Below are positions 1-8,723 of a DNA stretch of 64,000 nt, piece after piece (positions within the stretch are counted from its first letter, which is position 1; each line of letters starts with the position of its first letter). Location of the stretch: assembly GCF_002849655.1 (NCBI RefSeq), contig NZ_PDNW01000002.1:341733-405732 (forward strand). Reading direction: 5' to 3'. Under the pieces are notes generated by a model, which saw only the letters and a list, made by a program, of their open reading frames with translations, was not told the DNA's origin and searched no databases. This stretch comes from Pollutimonas subterranea (GTDB lineage: Bacteria; Pseudomonadota; Gammaproteobacteria; Burkholderiales; Burkholderiaceae_B). Position numbers and translations under genes: made by a program.

Positions 1-1
1 G

Positions 2-1174
2 ATGTCAGTGGTGATGGTGCTTGCCGTGCGCCCAGCCTGGCTGGAAAAGCCGCTGGGCGGCATGGATCGCATGTATCGGCTGCACAAATGGGCCGGCATC
101 CTGGCCATCAGCTTTGCCGCCACGCATTGGCTGCTGGATATGTCCAGCGACCTGCTCAAATCCTGGATAGGCAAAGCGGGACGTCCCCCAAAATTTGATC
201 TTGGAGCCCTGGCCGAGGCTACCCGCCCGCTCGCCAAGGACTTGGGTGAATGGATCATTTACGCGCTGATAGCCATGCTGATCATTACGCTGTGGAAGCG
301 GTTTCCATACAAATTCTGGCGCTACGTGCATCGCGTCATGCCGGTTGCCTACCTGGGCCTGGTCTTTCATACGGCGGTTCTGGCTCCACCCTGGTACTGG
401 ACCCAGCCTATAGGCATGCTGCTGGCAATATGCCTGGCTGCCGGCACGGTTGCCAGCGTAATGACCTTGACAGGCCATATCGGTAAAAGCCGGAAGACCC
501 ATGGCAGTGTCGTGTCGGTTGCCACGCCATCTGACACAGTTACCGAAGTCAACTGCAATCTGGGCTCGAAATGGCCGGGACATCGGGCCGGGCAATTTGC
601 CTTTGTTACCTTCAACCGAGCAGAAGGTGCCCATCCCTATACCATAGCCAGCGCGGACCGCCACGATGGCACAGTAGCCTTTCAGATCAAGGCGCTGGGC
701 GATCACACCTCAGGGCTGGCCGAGACGCTTACAGTGGGTCAGGCGGTTACGGTGGAAGGACCGTATGGATGTTTTGACTTCACACGCAGCGACCCGGGAG
801 CCAGGCAGATCTGGATTGCCGGGGGCATAGGCATTACTCCGTTTCTATCATGGTTGGAATCACTGCAAGATAATGCTGCACAACAAACCAGCGCTGACTT
901 GCACTATTTTGTGAGCGATGCGGGCGTGGACCCCTTCATTAAACGCCTGGAGTTCTTGTGCGCAAACCTATCCGGCGTAAGGCTGTACATCCATAGCACT
1001 GGCCGCAGCAGCGTCGTCGCGAACGATAGATTGTTTAACGAAATAGTACCCGGGGCCCGTTCGGAAGTATGGTTTTGTGGGCCAAACGGATTGGCCAACA
1101 AGCTGCAGAAACGTTTTAAAAGCGAATGGCAAGGAAGGTATACCTTCCACCAGGAAGCCTTTGAAATGCGATGA
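2..1174 (+). CDS. Ferric-reductase-like transmembrane flavohaem oxidoreductase (5' partial)
   Basis: Membrane oxidoreductase moving electrons from NAD(P)H through FAD and probably haem. The visible 390 codons contain about four hydrophobic segments in the first 160 residues with candidate haem histidines (LHKW, THW, YVHRV, FHT). A ferredoxin-reductase-type module follows: the FAD motif HPYTIAS near residue 211, GPYG near 253, the nucleotide motif GGIGITPF near 274 and FCGP near the C terminus. The start lies at or beyond the window edge: the first in-frame ATG is at base 2 but a full ferric-reductase domain should have more N-terminal membrane helices, so I treat it as truncated by the window. 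The electron acceptor (ferric chelate, oxygen or other) cannot be told. It converges on the acyl-CoA synthetase gene. Confidence 0.8.
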   Translation: MSVVMVLAVRPAWLEKPLGGMDRMYRLHKWAGILAISFAATHWLLDMSSDLLKSWIGKAGRPPKFDLGALAEATRPLAKDLGEWIIYALIAMLIITLWKRFPYKFWRYVHRVMPVAYLGLVFHTAVLAPPWYWTQPIGMLLAICLAAGTVASVMTLTGHIGKSRKTHGSVVSVATPSDTVTEVNCNLGSKWPGHRAGQFAFVTFNRAEGAHPYTIASADRHDGTVAFQIKALGDHTSGLAETLTVGQAVTVEGPYGCFDFTRSDPGARQIWIAGGIGITPFLSWLESLQDNAAQQTSADLHYFVSDAGVDPFIKRLEFLCANLSGVRLYIHSTGRSSVVANDRLFNEIVPGARSEVWFCGPNGLANKLQKRFKSEWQGRYTFHQEAFEMR

Positions 1175-1205
1175 GGGCGCGCGCAGACCCTTTTTGTCCG
1201 GCGGA

Positions 1206-2855
1206 CTACGTCTTGTCCTGCGACGCTCGCCACTGCGCCACGGTATCGCGCAATTCGCGCCTGATCACCTTGCCCGTCGTCGTCATGGGCAATTCATCGA
1301 CGAAAAAAATCTCGCGTGGATACTCATGCGCGGCCAGCCGAACTTTCACGTGTTCCTGGATTTCCCGCTTTAGGGCTTCGCCAGGCTGATGGGTTTCATG
1401 CAGCACCACCACGGCGACGACAATCTCGGTTCGCTGAGCGTCCGGTGCACCGACGACAGCCGCCATCTTGACGGCGGGGTGCTGAAGAATACTGTCTTCG
1501 ATCTCGCCCGGCCCGATACGGTATCCCGCCGAAGTGATGACGTCATCGTTGCGACCCACGAAAGATATATAGCCGTCGTCATCCATCGTTCCCACATCGC
1601 CGGTAAGCAGCCAGTCGCCGATGAACTTTTCGCCAGTCGCCCGGAGATTGTTCCAGTACTGGAGAAACATGACCGGATCCGGCCGCAAAACCGCTATATT
1701 GCCGCTCATTCCCGGCTGGACCACGGCGCCTTGTTCGTCAACGATGGCAACACGATGCCCGGGCACCGGACGCCCTATCGCGCCCGCACGGGTGGGCATG
1801 AGATCGGCACATGACGAAACCGTCATATTGCATTCCGTCTGGCCGTAGAACTCGTTGATGGTCAGCCCAAAGGTACGCCGCCCCCAATCCAGCAATTCGG
1901 AGCCCAGCGTTTCGCCGCCGCTTGCCACTGACCTTACCCGGTAGTTCCAGCGTTGCTCGGGGCTGGCAACGGCGCGCATCATCTTCAGCGCCGTGGGTGG
2001 CAAGAAGGTATTGCGTATTTCGAAATCCTGCAGCAGCTGGAAAGCAGCTTCCGGAGTGAATTTCTGAAAGCGGTGTGCAACCACCGTGATACCGTGGTGC
2101 CACGCGGGAAGCAGCACATCGAACAGGCCGCCTATCCATGCCCAATCAGCCGGCGTCCACATCCGGTCCCCTTCCTGGGGAAACAGGTTATGGGACATCT
2201 CCACGCCGGGCAGATGCCCCAGCAGCACGCGATGGGCATGCAGCGCGCCCTTCGGCTGGCCGGTGGTTCCCGATGTATAGATGATGACGGCGGGGTCGTC
2301 CGCAGCCGTATCCACCGCGGTGAAGTCATTGCTTTGCTGCGCCATCTCGCGATGCAGGTCCCGTGCACCGGGCAATTCGCCATCGATGCTGTACACGGCT
2401 TGCAAGTCCGGCAGGCGCTCGCGAATGTCCGCCAACTTTGCCGCACCGTCGCGATTCGTAATGATCACCTTCGCTCCACTATCGGCAAGCCGATATTGCA
2501 GGGCTTCGGCACCAAACAGCGAAAACAGGGGAATTGCAATGCACCCCGACTTATAAATGGCAATGTGCGCCATGGCGGTTTCGGGCGCCTGAGGCAACAA
2601 GACCGCCACCCGGTCACCAGGCGCCACGCCCACGCTGCGCAGCAGATTGGCGAAGCGATTCGAGGCTTCGTGCAACTGGCCAAAGGTATGGTTGATGGCT
2701 TTCCCATCCGGCCCCACATAGATCAAGGCCAGCCTTCCAGGATCCTGCTCGGCCCACTTGGTGCACGCGTCTGCACCGATGTTATAGCGCGGCGGTATCG
2801 ACCAATTGAACTGCTCGCATATATCATCGTAGTTTGCTGGTGCTGTTGGCAACAT
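1206..2855 (-). CDS. Acyl-CoA synthetase (AMP-forming)
   Basis: ATP-dependent ligase that activates a carboxylic acid through an acyl-adenylate to the CoA thioester. The 549-residue protein has the full ANL-family layout: the P-loop-like TSGTTGQPKG at about 194-203, a YGQTE adenine-binding motif near 345, and the C-terminal TTTGKVIRREL with the catalytic lysine. A purine-rich GGAGAAGGG lies just before the ATG. It is the last gene of a minus-strand run with a GST and an enoyl-CoA hydratase, which suggests catabolism of a branched or medium-chain acid. The sequence resembles medium-chain/acetyl-CoA synthetase-like members; the substrate is not readable from motifs. Confidence 0.88.
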   Translation of the reverse strand: MLPTAPANYDDICEQFNWSIPPRYNIGADACTKWAEQDPGRLALIYVGPDGKAINHTFGQLHEASNRFANLLRSVGVAPGDRVAVLLPQAPETAMAHIAIYKSGCIAIPLFSLFGAEALQYRLADSGAKVIITNRDGAAKLADIRERLPDLQAVYSIDGELPGARDLHREMAQQSNDFTAVDTAADDPAVIIYTSGTTGQPKGALHAHRVLLGHLPGVEMSHNLFPQEGDRMWTPADWAWIGGLFDVLLPAWHHGITVVAHRFQKFTPEAAFQLLQDFEIRNTFLPPTALKMMRAVASPEQRWNYRVRSVASGGETLGSELLDWGRRTFGLTINEFYGQTECNMTVSSCADLMPTRAGAIGRPVPGHRVAIVDEQGAVVQPGMSGNIAVLRPDPVMFLQYWNNLRATGEKFIGDWLLTGDVGTMDDDGYISFVGRNDDVITSAGYRIGPGEIEDSILQHPAVKMAAVVGAPDAQRTEIVVAVVVLHETHQPGEALKREIQEHVKVRLAAHEYPREIFFVDELPMTTTGKVIRRELRDTVAQWRASQDKT

Positions 2856-2909
2856 GGCCCTTCTCCGCGCTGAACTGATAGTGTGGTTGAATGAAATGCG
2901 GTCTTCCGC

Positions 2910-3578
2910 TTATGGGGTTGTCAACGGTGCATGCACCACGGACACCTTCTGGCCGATAGCCGCCTGATGTTGGGCTTCCAACGCTTTCCGATATCCATCG
3001 CGATTTTTCAGCCTTTGCCAGTATTCGCGAACTGCCGCCGGGAATTTCGATTCCATATCAAGGAATTCGGCAAGCATCAGGGCATAGCCTACCGAGATAT
3101 CGGCAGCGGTAAACCGGCTGGCGCACAGGTAGTCTTGTCCGGACAGTACGGCATCAATGGCCCGCAGGCGCGCCAGGAACCAGCGCCGATAGTCCTCTTC
3201 CACCTGAGGATTACGGCGTTCCGGCGTCTCGAAACGTCCGTATCGAAGCACTATGGTCTGTGGAAAGGTAAGTGTCGCCTCGCCGAAATGCACCCAGTTC
3301 AGGTAGGCGCCGAAGCTGGCTTCGTCGGGCTTCACATCCATGGCAGCCGGCCCGTATCTGGCAGCGATATATTGGCACATCGCCGCCGATTCCGTCATGC
3401 GAACCTCGCCATCAAAGAGCGCGGGAACCGTGCCCAGGGGATTGACCTGCAGATACTCGCGGGCCGCATACCGGGGCGGGAAGGGAAGCATTTTCAGTTC
3501 ATAGGGAATGCCGCATTCCTCCAGCATCCACAAGGGGCGGAACGACCTGGCGCTTACGCAGTGATACAAGAGAATCAT
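2910..3578 (-). CDS. Glutathione S-transferase family protein
   Basis: Cytosolic GST-fold protein of 222 residues. The N-terminal thioredoxin-like half begins ILLYHCVSARS and carries the conserved cis-proline region GTVPALFDG and the glutathione-contacting ESAAMCQYIA; the C-terminal half is all-helical. I chose the ATG at 3578 because it overlaps the TGA of the upstream enoyl-CoA hydratase as ATGA, the usual translational-coupling arrangement; an upstream in-frame start at 3608 would only add a tail inside the neighbour. Its place between a hydratase and an acyl-CoA synthetase hints at a role in that pathway, for example isomerisation or detoxification, but this is inference. Confidence 0.85.
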   Translation of the reverse strand: MILLYHCVSARSFRPLWMLEECGIPYELKMLPFPPRYAAREYLQVNPLGTVPALFDGEVRMTESAAMCQYIAARYGPAAMDVKPDEASFGAYLNWVHFGEATLTFPQTIVLRYGRFETPERRNPQVEEDYRRWFLARLRAIDAVLSGQDYLCASRFTAADISVGYALMLAEFLDMESKFPAAVREYWQRLKNRDGYRKALEAQHQAAIGQKVSVVHAPLTTP

Positions 3579-4378
3579 GAGTCCGCCTTGGCGTTCAAGG
3601 CGACCCACTCGGGATCGCGCCTGTCCAGGAACGCGGACATCCCTTCTTTTGCTTCAGGCTGCGAACGCAGCGTCGCAATACGTTGCGCGGTGTCTTCCAG
3701 CACGGCATCGTCAACGCCTCGCTCGGCGACACCGCGAATCAGGTCTTTTGCTGCGCTTTGTGCCATGGGTCCGCCCAGCAGCAAGGCGACCACGATCTCT
3801 TGCACCTTGGTATCGAGATGCTCTGGTGCCACGACTTCATGCACCAGTCCCAACTGGACAGCCCGTTCGGCGGATATGCGCTCTGCCGTCTGGAAATAAC
3901 GGTAGGCCTGGCGCTGTCCGATCGCGCGTATGACGTATGGACTAATCGCGGCAGGGATAAGACCGAGGCGAACCTCAGATGTTGCAAAACTGGCCGCCGT
4001 CGATGCAATGCCGATATCGCATGCCGAAACCAGGCCCATGCCTCCCCCCAACGCCGCACCGTGCACCCGCGCAATGGTCGGCTTGGAGACCTCCGAAAGC
4101 GTACGCAACATGGCCGCCAGCCTGCGCGCATCGTCCTGGTTGGTCGCCGCATCCGCTACGGCAGTTTCCCGCATCCAGTTCAGGTCGCCCCCCGCGGAAA
4201 AACTTTTGCCCCGGCCGGCCAGCACAATGACCCGCACGGAAGCATCGGCATCCAGCGCCTTGCAGGCGGCGGTGAGTTCCCTAATAAAGTCAGCATTGAA
4301 CGCATTATGCACGGCTGGACGATTCATCCAGACCGTTGCGACCGCAGCGTTGATTTCAATATCCAGGGTTTCGTACAT
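3575..4378 (-). CDS. Enoyl-CoA hydratase/isomerase (methylglutaconyl-CoA hydratase-like)
   Basis: Crotonase-fold enzyme of 267 residues that hydrates an enoyl-CoA. The oxyanion-hole segments are visible: GKSFSAGGDLNWM near residue 60 and HGAALGGGMGLVSACDI near 110, followed by FATSEVRLGLIPAAISPYV. The GGDLNWM sequence and overall pattern are close to methylglutaconyl-CoA/geranyl-CoA-pathway hydratases (LiuC/GnyH type), which would put it in leucine or isoprenoid degradation, but no carboxylase or lyase partner is in the window. It starts 13 bases after the Lon-domain gene and overlaps the GST gene by four bases. Confidence 0.87.
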   Translation of the reverse strand: MYETLDIEINAAVATVWMNRPAVHNAFNADFIRELTAACKALDADASVRVIVLAGRGKSFSAGGDLNWMRETAVADAATNQDDARRLAAMLRTLSEVSKPTIARVHGAALGGGMGLVSACDIGIASTAASFATSEVRLGLIPAAISPYVIRAIGQRQAYRYFQTAERISAERAVQLGLVHEVVAPEHLDTKVQEIVVALLLGGPMAQSAAKDLIRGVAERGVDDAVLEDTAQRIATLRSQPEAKEGMSAFLDRRDPEWVALNAKADS

Positions 4379-4391
4379 ACGCTCCTCTTCA

Positions 4392-5006
4392 TCAAGACAT
4401 CAGGCCGCGGTCCATCATGAATTTGTGAACACATTCCAGCCGCCATACGGGATCCTGCAAGGCAAGCAATCGTAGCTTCTCTTCGGTCCCCAGTGGTAAT
4501 AATTCGCACCATCGATCCGCGACCCAGGCACTTTCATCGAGGCGGAACGGTGGCGCAAACGGCATTTCAGCGACGGGCACCCTATCCTTTTGAAGCTGCG
4601 CAATGAGTTTGCCCAAGGCGTCGGCGCTGCGCTGGAGTGACGCGGGGACGGGCACCAGCGGGTCATCAGCCAGCGGCAGGGTGTTTCCCATCCATAAGCC
4701 GTACTTCGCTTTTGCACTGGACAGCAGATGAAAACGCGAAGTTCCTACACATCGCAAGTGCAATAAGGCCGGCATGGGTGAACTCCATTCCTCGATGCGT
4801 GCCATGGTCCCGACCGTTGCCAATTCCTCACCGCCTTCGGGCCTGCGGACTTCACTGCCACTGATCAAGGTGACGACGCCGAATTCCGTGCCGTCGGCGA
4901 TGCATTTCTTGATCATGTCCAGGTAACGCACTTCGAAGATACGTAGTGTCAAGGCTCCCGCCGGGAACAGTGTGGTGCTTAGGGGGAACAAGGGTATAGC
5001 GTTCAT
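4392..5006 (-). CDS. Lon N-terminal (substrate-binding) domain protein
   Basis: Stand-alone protein of 204 residues made only of the Lon LAN/PUA-like domain; there is no ATPase or protease domain. The characteristic opening IPLFPLSTTLFPAGALTLRIFEVRYLDMI is easy to recognise, followed by the FGVVTLISGSE and GTMARIEEW strands. Proteins of this type are widespread in betaproteobacteria and their biochemical role is not established; a role in recognising unfolded or tagged proteins is a guess from Lon. The gene lies 7 bases downstream of mtnN and 13 bases upstream of the hydratase, so it is probably co-transcribed. Confidence 0.85.
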   Translation of the reverse strand: MNAIPLFPLSTTLFPAGALTLRIFEVRYLDMIKKCIADGTEFGVVTLISGSEVRRPEGGEELATVGTMARIEEWSSPMPALLHLRCVGTSRFHLLSSAKAKYGLWMGNTLPLADDPLVPVPASLQRSADALGKLIAQLQKDRVPVAEMPFAPPFRLDESAWVADRWCELLPLGTEEKLRLLALQDPVWRLECVHKFMMDRGLMS

Positions 5007-5013
5007 GGATGAC

Positions 5014-5787
5014 TTATCGACCTTGACTGGAGTAATTCATGAGAAAACGCCTCAGGATCCCCGCCGAATAAAAACGGGCCACCTGGGCCAGGAAGGTATT
5101 GAAATCGATGTCGGCCGTGCTGTCGGCCCGGTCGGATATCGTCCTTAATACGCCGCAGGGCACGCCATATTCGTAGCATATCTGGGCGACTGCGGCGCCC
5201 TCCATTTCCACGCAGAGGGCATCCGGCAAGGCGCTGCGCAACAATCCGACCGCGGAAGTATCGCAGACGAAGCAATCGCCGCTGATGATGGTGCCGCTAT
5301 GCACTTTCGGATCCGCGACGCCAAACGCGTCACGCGTCGCCGACACTATTTCTTCTGCATAGTCGGAACCAAGGTAGTCGTTTGCACACTGGGCCAGCAA
5401 GGTAGCCAATTGCGCATCGGCATCAAAATAGCTTCGGCCCAGCAAAGGCACCTCGTAGCGGGGAAACAAAGGCCTGGCATCGAGGTCGTGCTGCAGCAGC
5501 GTCTGCGCCACCACAACATCACCGACCCTGACATGGTCCGCAACCGCGCCCGCCAGGCCCGTAAAGACGACAACGGTGACGCCGAATTCGCGTATCAGCG
5601 TCACGGCGGTTGCCGCGGCGGCGACCTTGCCAATACGAGCCAGGACAAGTACGCAACGGCGCCCCGACAGCTGCCCTTCGTGATAAACGCGCTGGCCGAT
5701 ACGGCGCGTGACGACATCAGGTCCCATTGCCGTCAGCAATGTGGCGATTTCTTCCTGCAACGCCGCAAGGATTCCAATGGTGCTCAT
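5014..5787 (-). CDS. mtnN: 5'-methylthioadenosine/S-adenosylhomocysteine nucleosidase
   Basis: Hydrolyses the glycosidic bond of 5'-methylthioadenosine and S-adenosylhomocysteine, releasing adenine, in polyamine/methionine salvage and in recycling SAM by-products. The 257-residue protein opens with IGILAALQEEIATLL, has VVFTGLAGAVADHVRVGDVVVA in the phosphorylase-fold core, GTIISGDCFV, and the substrate-binding VEMEGAAVAQICYEYGVP followed by the catalytic SDRAD. It is slightly longer than the E. coli enzyme (about 232). It heads the minus-strand run 5787-1206. Confidence 0.93.
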   Translation of the reverse strand: MSTIGILAALQEEIATLLTAMGPDVVTRRIGQRVYHEGQLSGRRCVLVLARIGKVAAAATAVTLIREFGVTVVVFTGLAGAVADHVRVGDVVVAQTLLQHDLDARPLFPRYEVPLLGRSYFDADAQLATLLAQCANDYLGSDYAEEIVSATRDAFGVADPKVHSGTIISGDCFVCDTSAVGLLRSALPDALCVEMEGAAVAQICYEYGVPCGVLRTISDRADSTADIDFNTFLAQVARFYSAGILRRFLMNYSSQGR

Positions 5788-5884
5788 TTACCGTATTCCC
5801 GGGTCAACTCATGCATGATGTATTTAACCACGGCGGATATGGCGGCTCTCAGGCTAAAATTCGTTCTTTGCCCTGGGTGCCGCC

Positions 5885-6376
5885 ATGAAACATCTTTTTG
5901 CCTTCATCGTCCTGGCCGCCGCCAGCATCCTGGGCAACACGGCTCACGCCGCGGAAGTCGGCTGCGTCAGCACCACCTGGCGCGTGCTGAACAACGACAA
6001 GGTCTGCATACAGTCATTCAAGGATCCCGATGTCGACGGCGTGGTCTGCCATGTTTCCTACGCGCAAACCGGCGGCATATCCGGTGCCCTGGGCTTTGCG
6101 GAAGACCCGTCCCGCTTTTCCATCGCGTGTCGCCAAGTAGGTCCCATCGTGGGAAAGAAGATCGTGCTTCAGAAGGAAGAAAATGTCTTCACCCAACGCA
6201 TGAGCTTCCTGTTCAAAGGCTTGAATGTATCGCGGCTGATAGACCAGGAAAACAACTCCCTGGTTTACCTGGTCGTCAGCGAAAAGGTGATCGACGGATC
6301 CCCGTTCAACAGCATTTCGTCAGTCCCGCTCATGCCCTGGAACGACCAGGCACCCAAGCTCGACGTGAAACAGTGA
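5885..6376 (+). CDS. creA: CreA family exported protein
   Basis: Small periplasmic protein of 163 residues of unknown biochemical role, named after the E. coli creABCD locus although no creBCD genes are here. A Sec signal peptide is plain (MKHLF, a hydrophobic core, cleavage around AHA-A near residue 22). The mature part has the family features: EVGCVSTTWRVLNNDKVCIQSFKDP, then DGVVCHVSYAQTGG and a paired C in FSIACRQVG. It is divergent from mtnN. Confidence 0.88.
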   Translation: MKHLFAFIVLAAASILGNTAHAAEVGCVSTTWRVLNNDKVCIQSFKDPDVDGVVCHVSYAQTGGISGALGFAEDPSRFSIACRQVGPIVGKKIVLQKEENVFTQRMSFLFKGLNVSRLIDQENNSLVYLVVSEKVIDGSPFNSISSVPLMPWNDQAPKLDVKQ

Positions 6377-6385
6377 CCACGTTTG

Positions 6386-7111
6386 TCAAGCGTCCTGCAT
6401 CCAGCTTTGCAGGCCGTCTACCCACGTTTCGGCCGACAAGCCCAGCGCGGTGTGAATCGAACGTGCCTGCTTGTACAGATCGCTGAAGTCGATGGACGGT
6501 GCTGTCTTGAAGCCGATGGCAACGACATTGCCGTCGTGCACTTCGGGCAGCCAGGCGACAGCGCCGAAACCGGCGTCAATGGCCTGCAGATTCTTGCCAT
6601 GATCGGGCGCGTCGCAAAACAGGTTCACCGTCATGATGCCATGGGGCGCAAGACAGTCGGCACATGCCTGGTAAAAGTCCTGCGACTCGTACACCGGGCC
6701 GTGCGCCTGGGCGTCATACAAATCCACTTGCAACACATCCACCGTTCCATGATTTCGAACATCCTGGACAAACGCCATGGCGTCCATCTCGAGCACACTC
6801 AGCCGACTATCGTTGGACGGTAAACAAAAGCTTGAACGACAGGCCGCGATGACTGCGCCGTCGAGCTCGACGGCCGTCACTTTCGTCCCGGCGAAATGGC
6901 GGTGGCAGAATTTAGTCAGAGCGGCCGCGCCCAGGCCCAACTGAACGATGTGACGCGGTGCCGGATTGAACAGCGTCCACATCATCATCTGCTGCACATA
7001 CTCAAGGTCAATGGCATAGGGATCTGCGACTTTCATCGAACCCTGCACCCACTGGGTGCCGAACCGGAGAAACCTTACGCCGTCTTCTTCTGTAATTGTT
7101 ATGCTGTTCAT
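6386..7111 (-). CDS. Spermidine-synthase-like class I methyltransferase-fold protein
   Basis: A 241-residue protein with the SpeE-type Rossmann core: VQLGLGAAALTKFCHRHFAG (glycine-rich loop near residue 57), then VTAVELDGAVIAACR and VLEMDAMAFVQD, followed by VDVLQVDLYDAQAHGP. It lacks the N-terminal beta-domain of genuine spermidine synthases and is shorter than the usual 280-300 residues, so real polyamine synthesis is doubtful; such short homologues are often called fused or spermidine-synthase-like proteins. It is divergent from the alpha/beta hydrolase gene that follows. Confidence 0.75.
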   Translation of the reverse strand: MNSITITEEDGVRFLRFGTQWVQGSMKVADPYAIDLEYVQQMMMWTLFNPAPRHIVQLGLGAAALTKFCHRHFAGTKVTAVELDGAVIAACRSSFCLPSNDSRLSVLEMDAMAFVQDVRNHGTVDVLQVDLYDAQAHGPVYESQDFYQACADCLAPHGIMTVNLFCDAPDHGKNLQAIDAGFGAVAWLPEVHDGNVVAIGFKTAPSIDFSDLYKQARSIHTALGLSAETWVDGLQSWMQDA

Positions 7112-7249
7112 GCCTGGTCACGGCCATTGCTGAATACTCCGATTGCCATCTTCCGATCCTGTTTAAAAAAATCCCCTGCGCCGCGCGTACGGAACTTAAC
7201 GCCGGCCTTGCGTATCCTATTATCTCGTACCTTCTTCTTGCCCGAGACC

Positions 7250-8143
7250 ATGTCCACCCGATTGCGCCCCCTTCTGATTGTCATCATCTGTGCCCTGATC
7301 GCCGGGGCCAGTGGCTATGTGGCGCTCGACCGATGGCAACGCGCAACCATATTTTCAGTAGAGCTCGGCGAAAGCCGTTGGTGGCGCGAACCTGCGCCCG
7401 GGACAGAAATCTTTGACATCAAACTGGCCGGCAACGGTACGGTCCGCGCCTGGTACCTCGCGCATACCGATCCCAAGGCACCCACCGTGCTTTACCTTCA
7501 TGGCTCCCGCTGGAATCTCAACGGCAGTGTGTTTCGTATCGAGCGCTGGCGGGAAATGGGGTTCTCGGTGCTTGCCATCGACTACCGCGGATTCGGCGAC
7601 TCCAGTCCCCTGCTGCCCTCGCAGGCCAGCGCTACGGAAGATGCCGTTGCCGCACTGCAAGAGCTGGAACGTCGCCAGCCGCATCCATCGCGCCGGTACG
7701 TCTACGGGCATAGCCTTGGCGGTGCGATCGCCGTCGCGGTAGCAGCCCGCACGGCGCAGCCCGAATTCGCGGGACTCATCCTGGAATCCACCTTCACCAA
7801 CATCCAGGACATGATTCCCACCACCGGCTATTCGGCCATACCCGGCCTGAACCTGCTGATAACGCAGCCGTTCGATTCCGTCGCGTCGATAAAACAGGTG
7901 CGCAGCCCCATCCTGTTCCTGCACGGCACGAACGACCGGATCGTGCCCCACACCATGAGCGACCTTTTGTTTACCGCGGCCCAGGGCCGTAGCAATACCG
8001 TGCAACAACTGGTCAAGATAGAAGGCGCCTCGCACTCGGGTGCGAGCCGCAGTGGCTTGGCCTACGAAGAAGCCATAAAGGACTTCGTCGGCCTGACTTC
8101 TTCGCCATCACATCCTGCGGCGATATACCAAGCCCGCCACTGA
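7250..8143 (+). CDS. Membrane-anchored or exported alpha/beta hydrolase
   Basis: Serine hydrolase of 297 residues. One N-terminal hydrophobic segment (LRPLLIVIICALIAGASGYVAL) probably anchors or exports it. The hydrolase fold follows with LYLHGSRWN (oxyanion strand), the nucleophile elbow YGHSLGGA, FLHGTNDRIVP supplying the acid, and the histidine in EGASHSG. I chose the ATG at 7250 because the signal/anchor starts directly after it; the open frame upstream crosses the divergent promoter region and opposing gene. It resembles the YfhR/ABHD13-type BEM46 group. Substrate unknown. Confidence 0.82.
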   Translation: MSTRLRPLLIVIICALIAGASGYVALDRWQRATIFSVELGESRWWREPAPGTEIFDIKLAGNGTVRAWYLAHTDPKAPTVLYLHGSRWNLNGSVFRIERWREMGFSVLAIDYRGFGDSSPLLPSQASATEDAVAALQELERRQPHPSRRYVYGHSLGGAIAVAVAARTAQPEFAGLILESTFTNIQDMIPTTGYSAIPGLNLLITQPFDSVASIKQVRSPILFLHGTNDRIVPHTMSDLLFTAAQGRSNTVQQLVKIEGASHSGASRSGLAYEEAIKDFVGLTSSPSHPAAIYQARH

Positions 8144-8240
8144 GGCAGCGCGCCCGCCAGGCCACCGCTGTATTGAGACCACCCGAAACAGTTACCAAAA
8201 GCTATACTCGACGCATATTATCTTTTCAAAGGCCGTCGGC

Positions 8241-8666
8241 ATGCAGCTTACAATGGATTTTCTGGAAAACATGGCACTACAACATGGCGACGACGTTGCC
8301 ATCGCAGATGCAAGCACTCAGGTCAGCTATTCAGAACTCGTCACCGCCGTCAACGCACTGGCGGTTGCACTGCAGTCCAAAGACCCTGTACCCGGGTCAC
8401 GCGTGGGGCTATGCGCGGCCAACTCGATGGAATATATCGTAAGCATGCTGGCGATACTGGCGGCGGGAAAGATTCTGGTACCCATGAACTGCCAAGGCAC
8501 ATCCGAACAGATGCTGCAGATCCTCATGGATACACACCCCAGCACCGTGCTGGTCGACGACATCGGCGATGCCCTCGTCAAAAGCGACGATGACCTGAAG
8601 ATTCCGTTCTCGCAGTTTCCCGGCCTGGTCCTGACCTATCGCGACCAGAAGCCGGCGACTACATAG
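8241..8666 (+). CDS. Short AMP-binding (adenylate-forming) N-terminal fragment
   Basis: A 141-residue protein matching only the first quarter of an acyl-CoA synthetase: DFLENMALQHGDDVAIAD, VSYSELVTAVNALAVALQ and GSRVGLCAANSMEYIVSMLAILAAGKILVPMN correspond to the substrate-entry subdomain. The ATP-binding TSGTTG region and the C-terminal lid are missing, so it cannot be an active ligase by itself. After the stop, a different frame (about 8655-8725) reads GDYIVVPGSPTATAFIVTTTESE, which looks like a decayed continuation towards the A3 motif. It could be a remnant of a larger gene or a retained small domain of unknown role. Confidence 0.55.
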   Translation: MQLTMDFLENMALQHGDDVAIADASTQVSYSELVTAVNALAVALQSKDPVPGSRVGLCAANSMEYIVSMLAILAAGKILVPMNCQGTSEQMLQILMDTHPSTVLVDDIGDALVKSDDDLKIPFSQFPGLVLTYRDQKPATT

Positions 8667-8723
8667 TAGTACCGGGATCCCCCACCGCTACCGCGTTCAT
8701 CGTCACCACCACGGAATCCGAAC

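Noticed and set aside
5299..6486. 395-codon plus-strand frame
   Set aside because: Runs antisense through mtnN and out of frame through creA, both well supported; a high-GC shadow.
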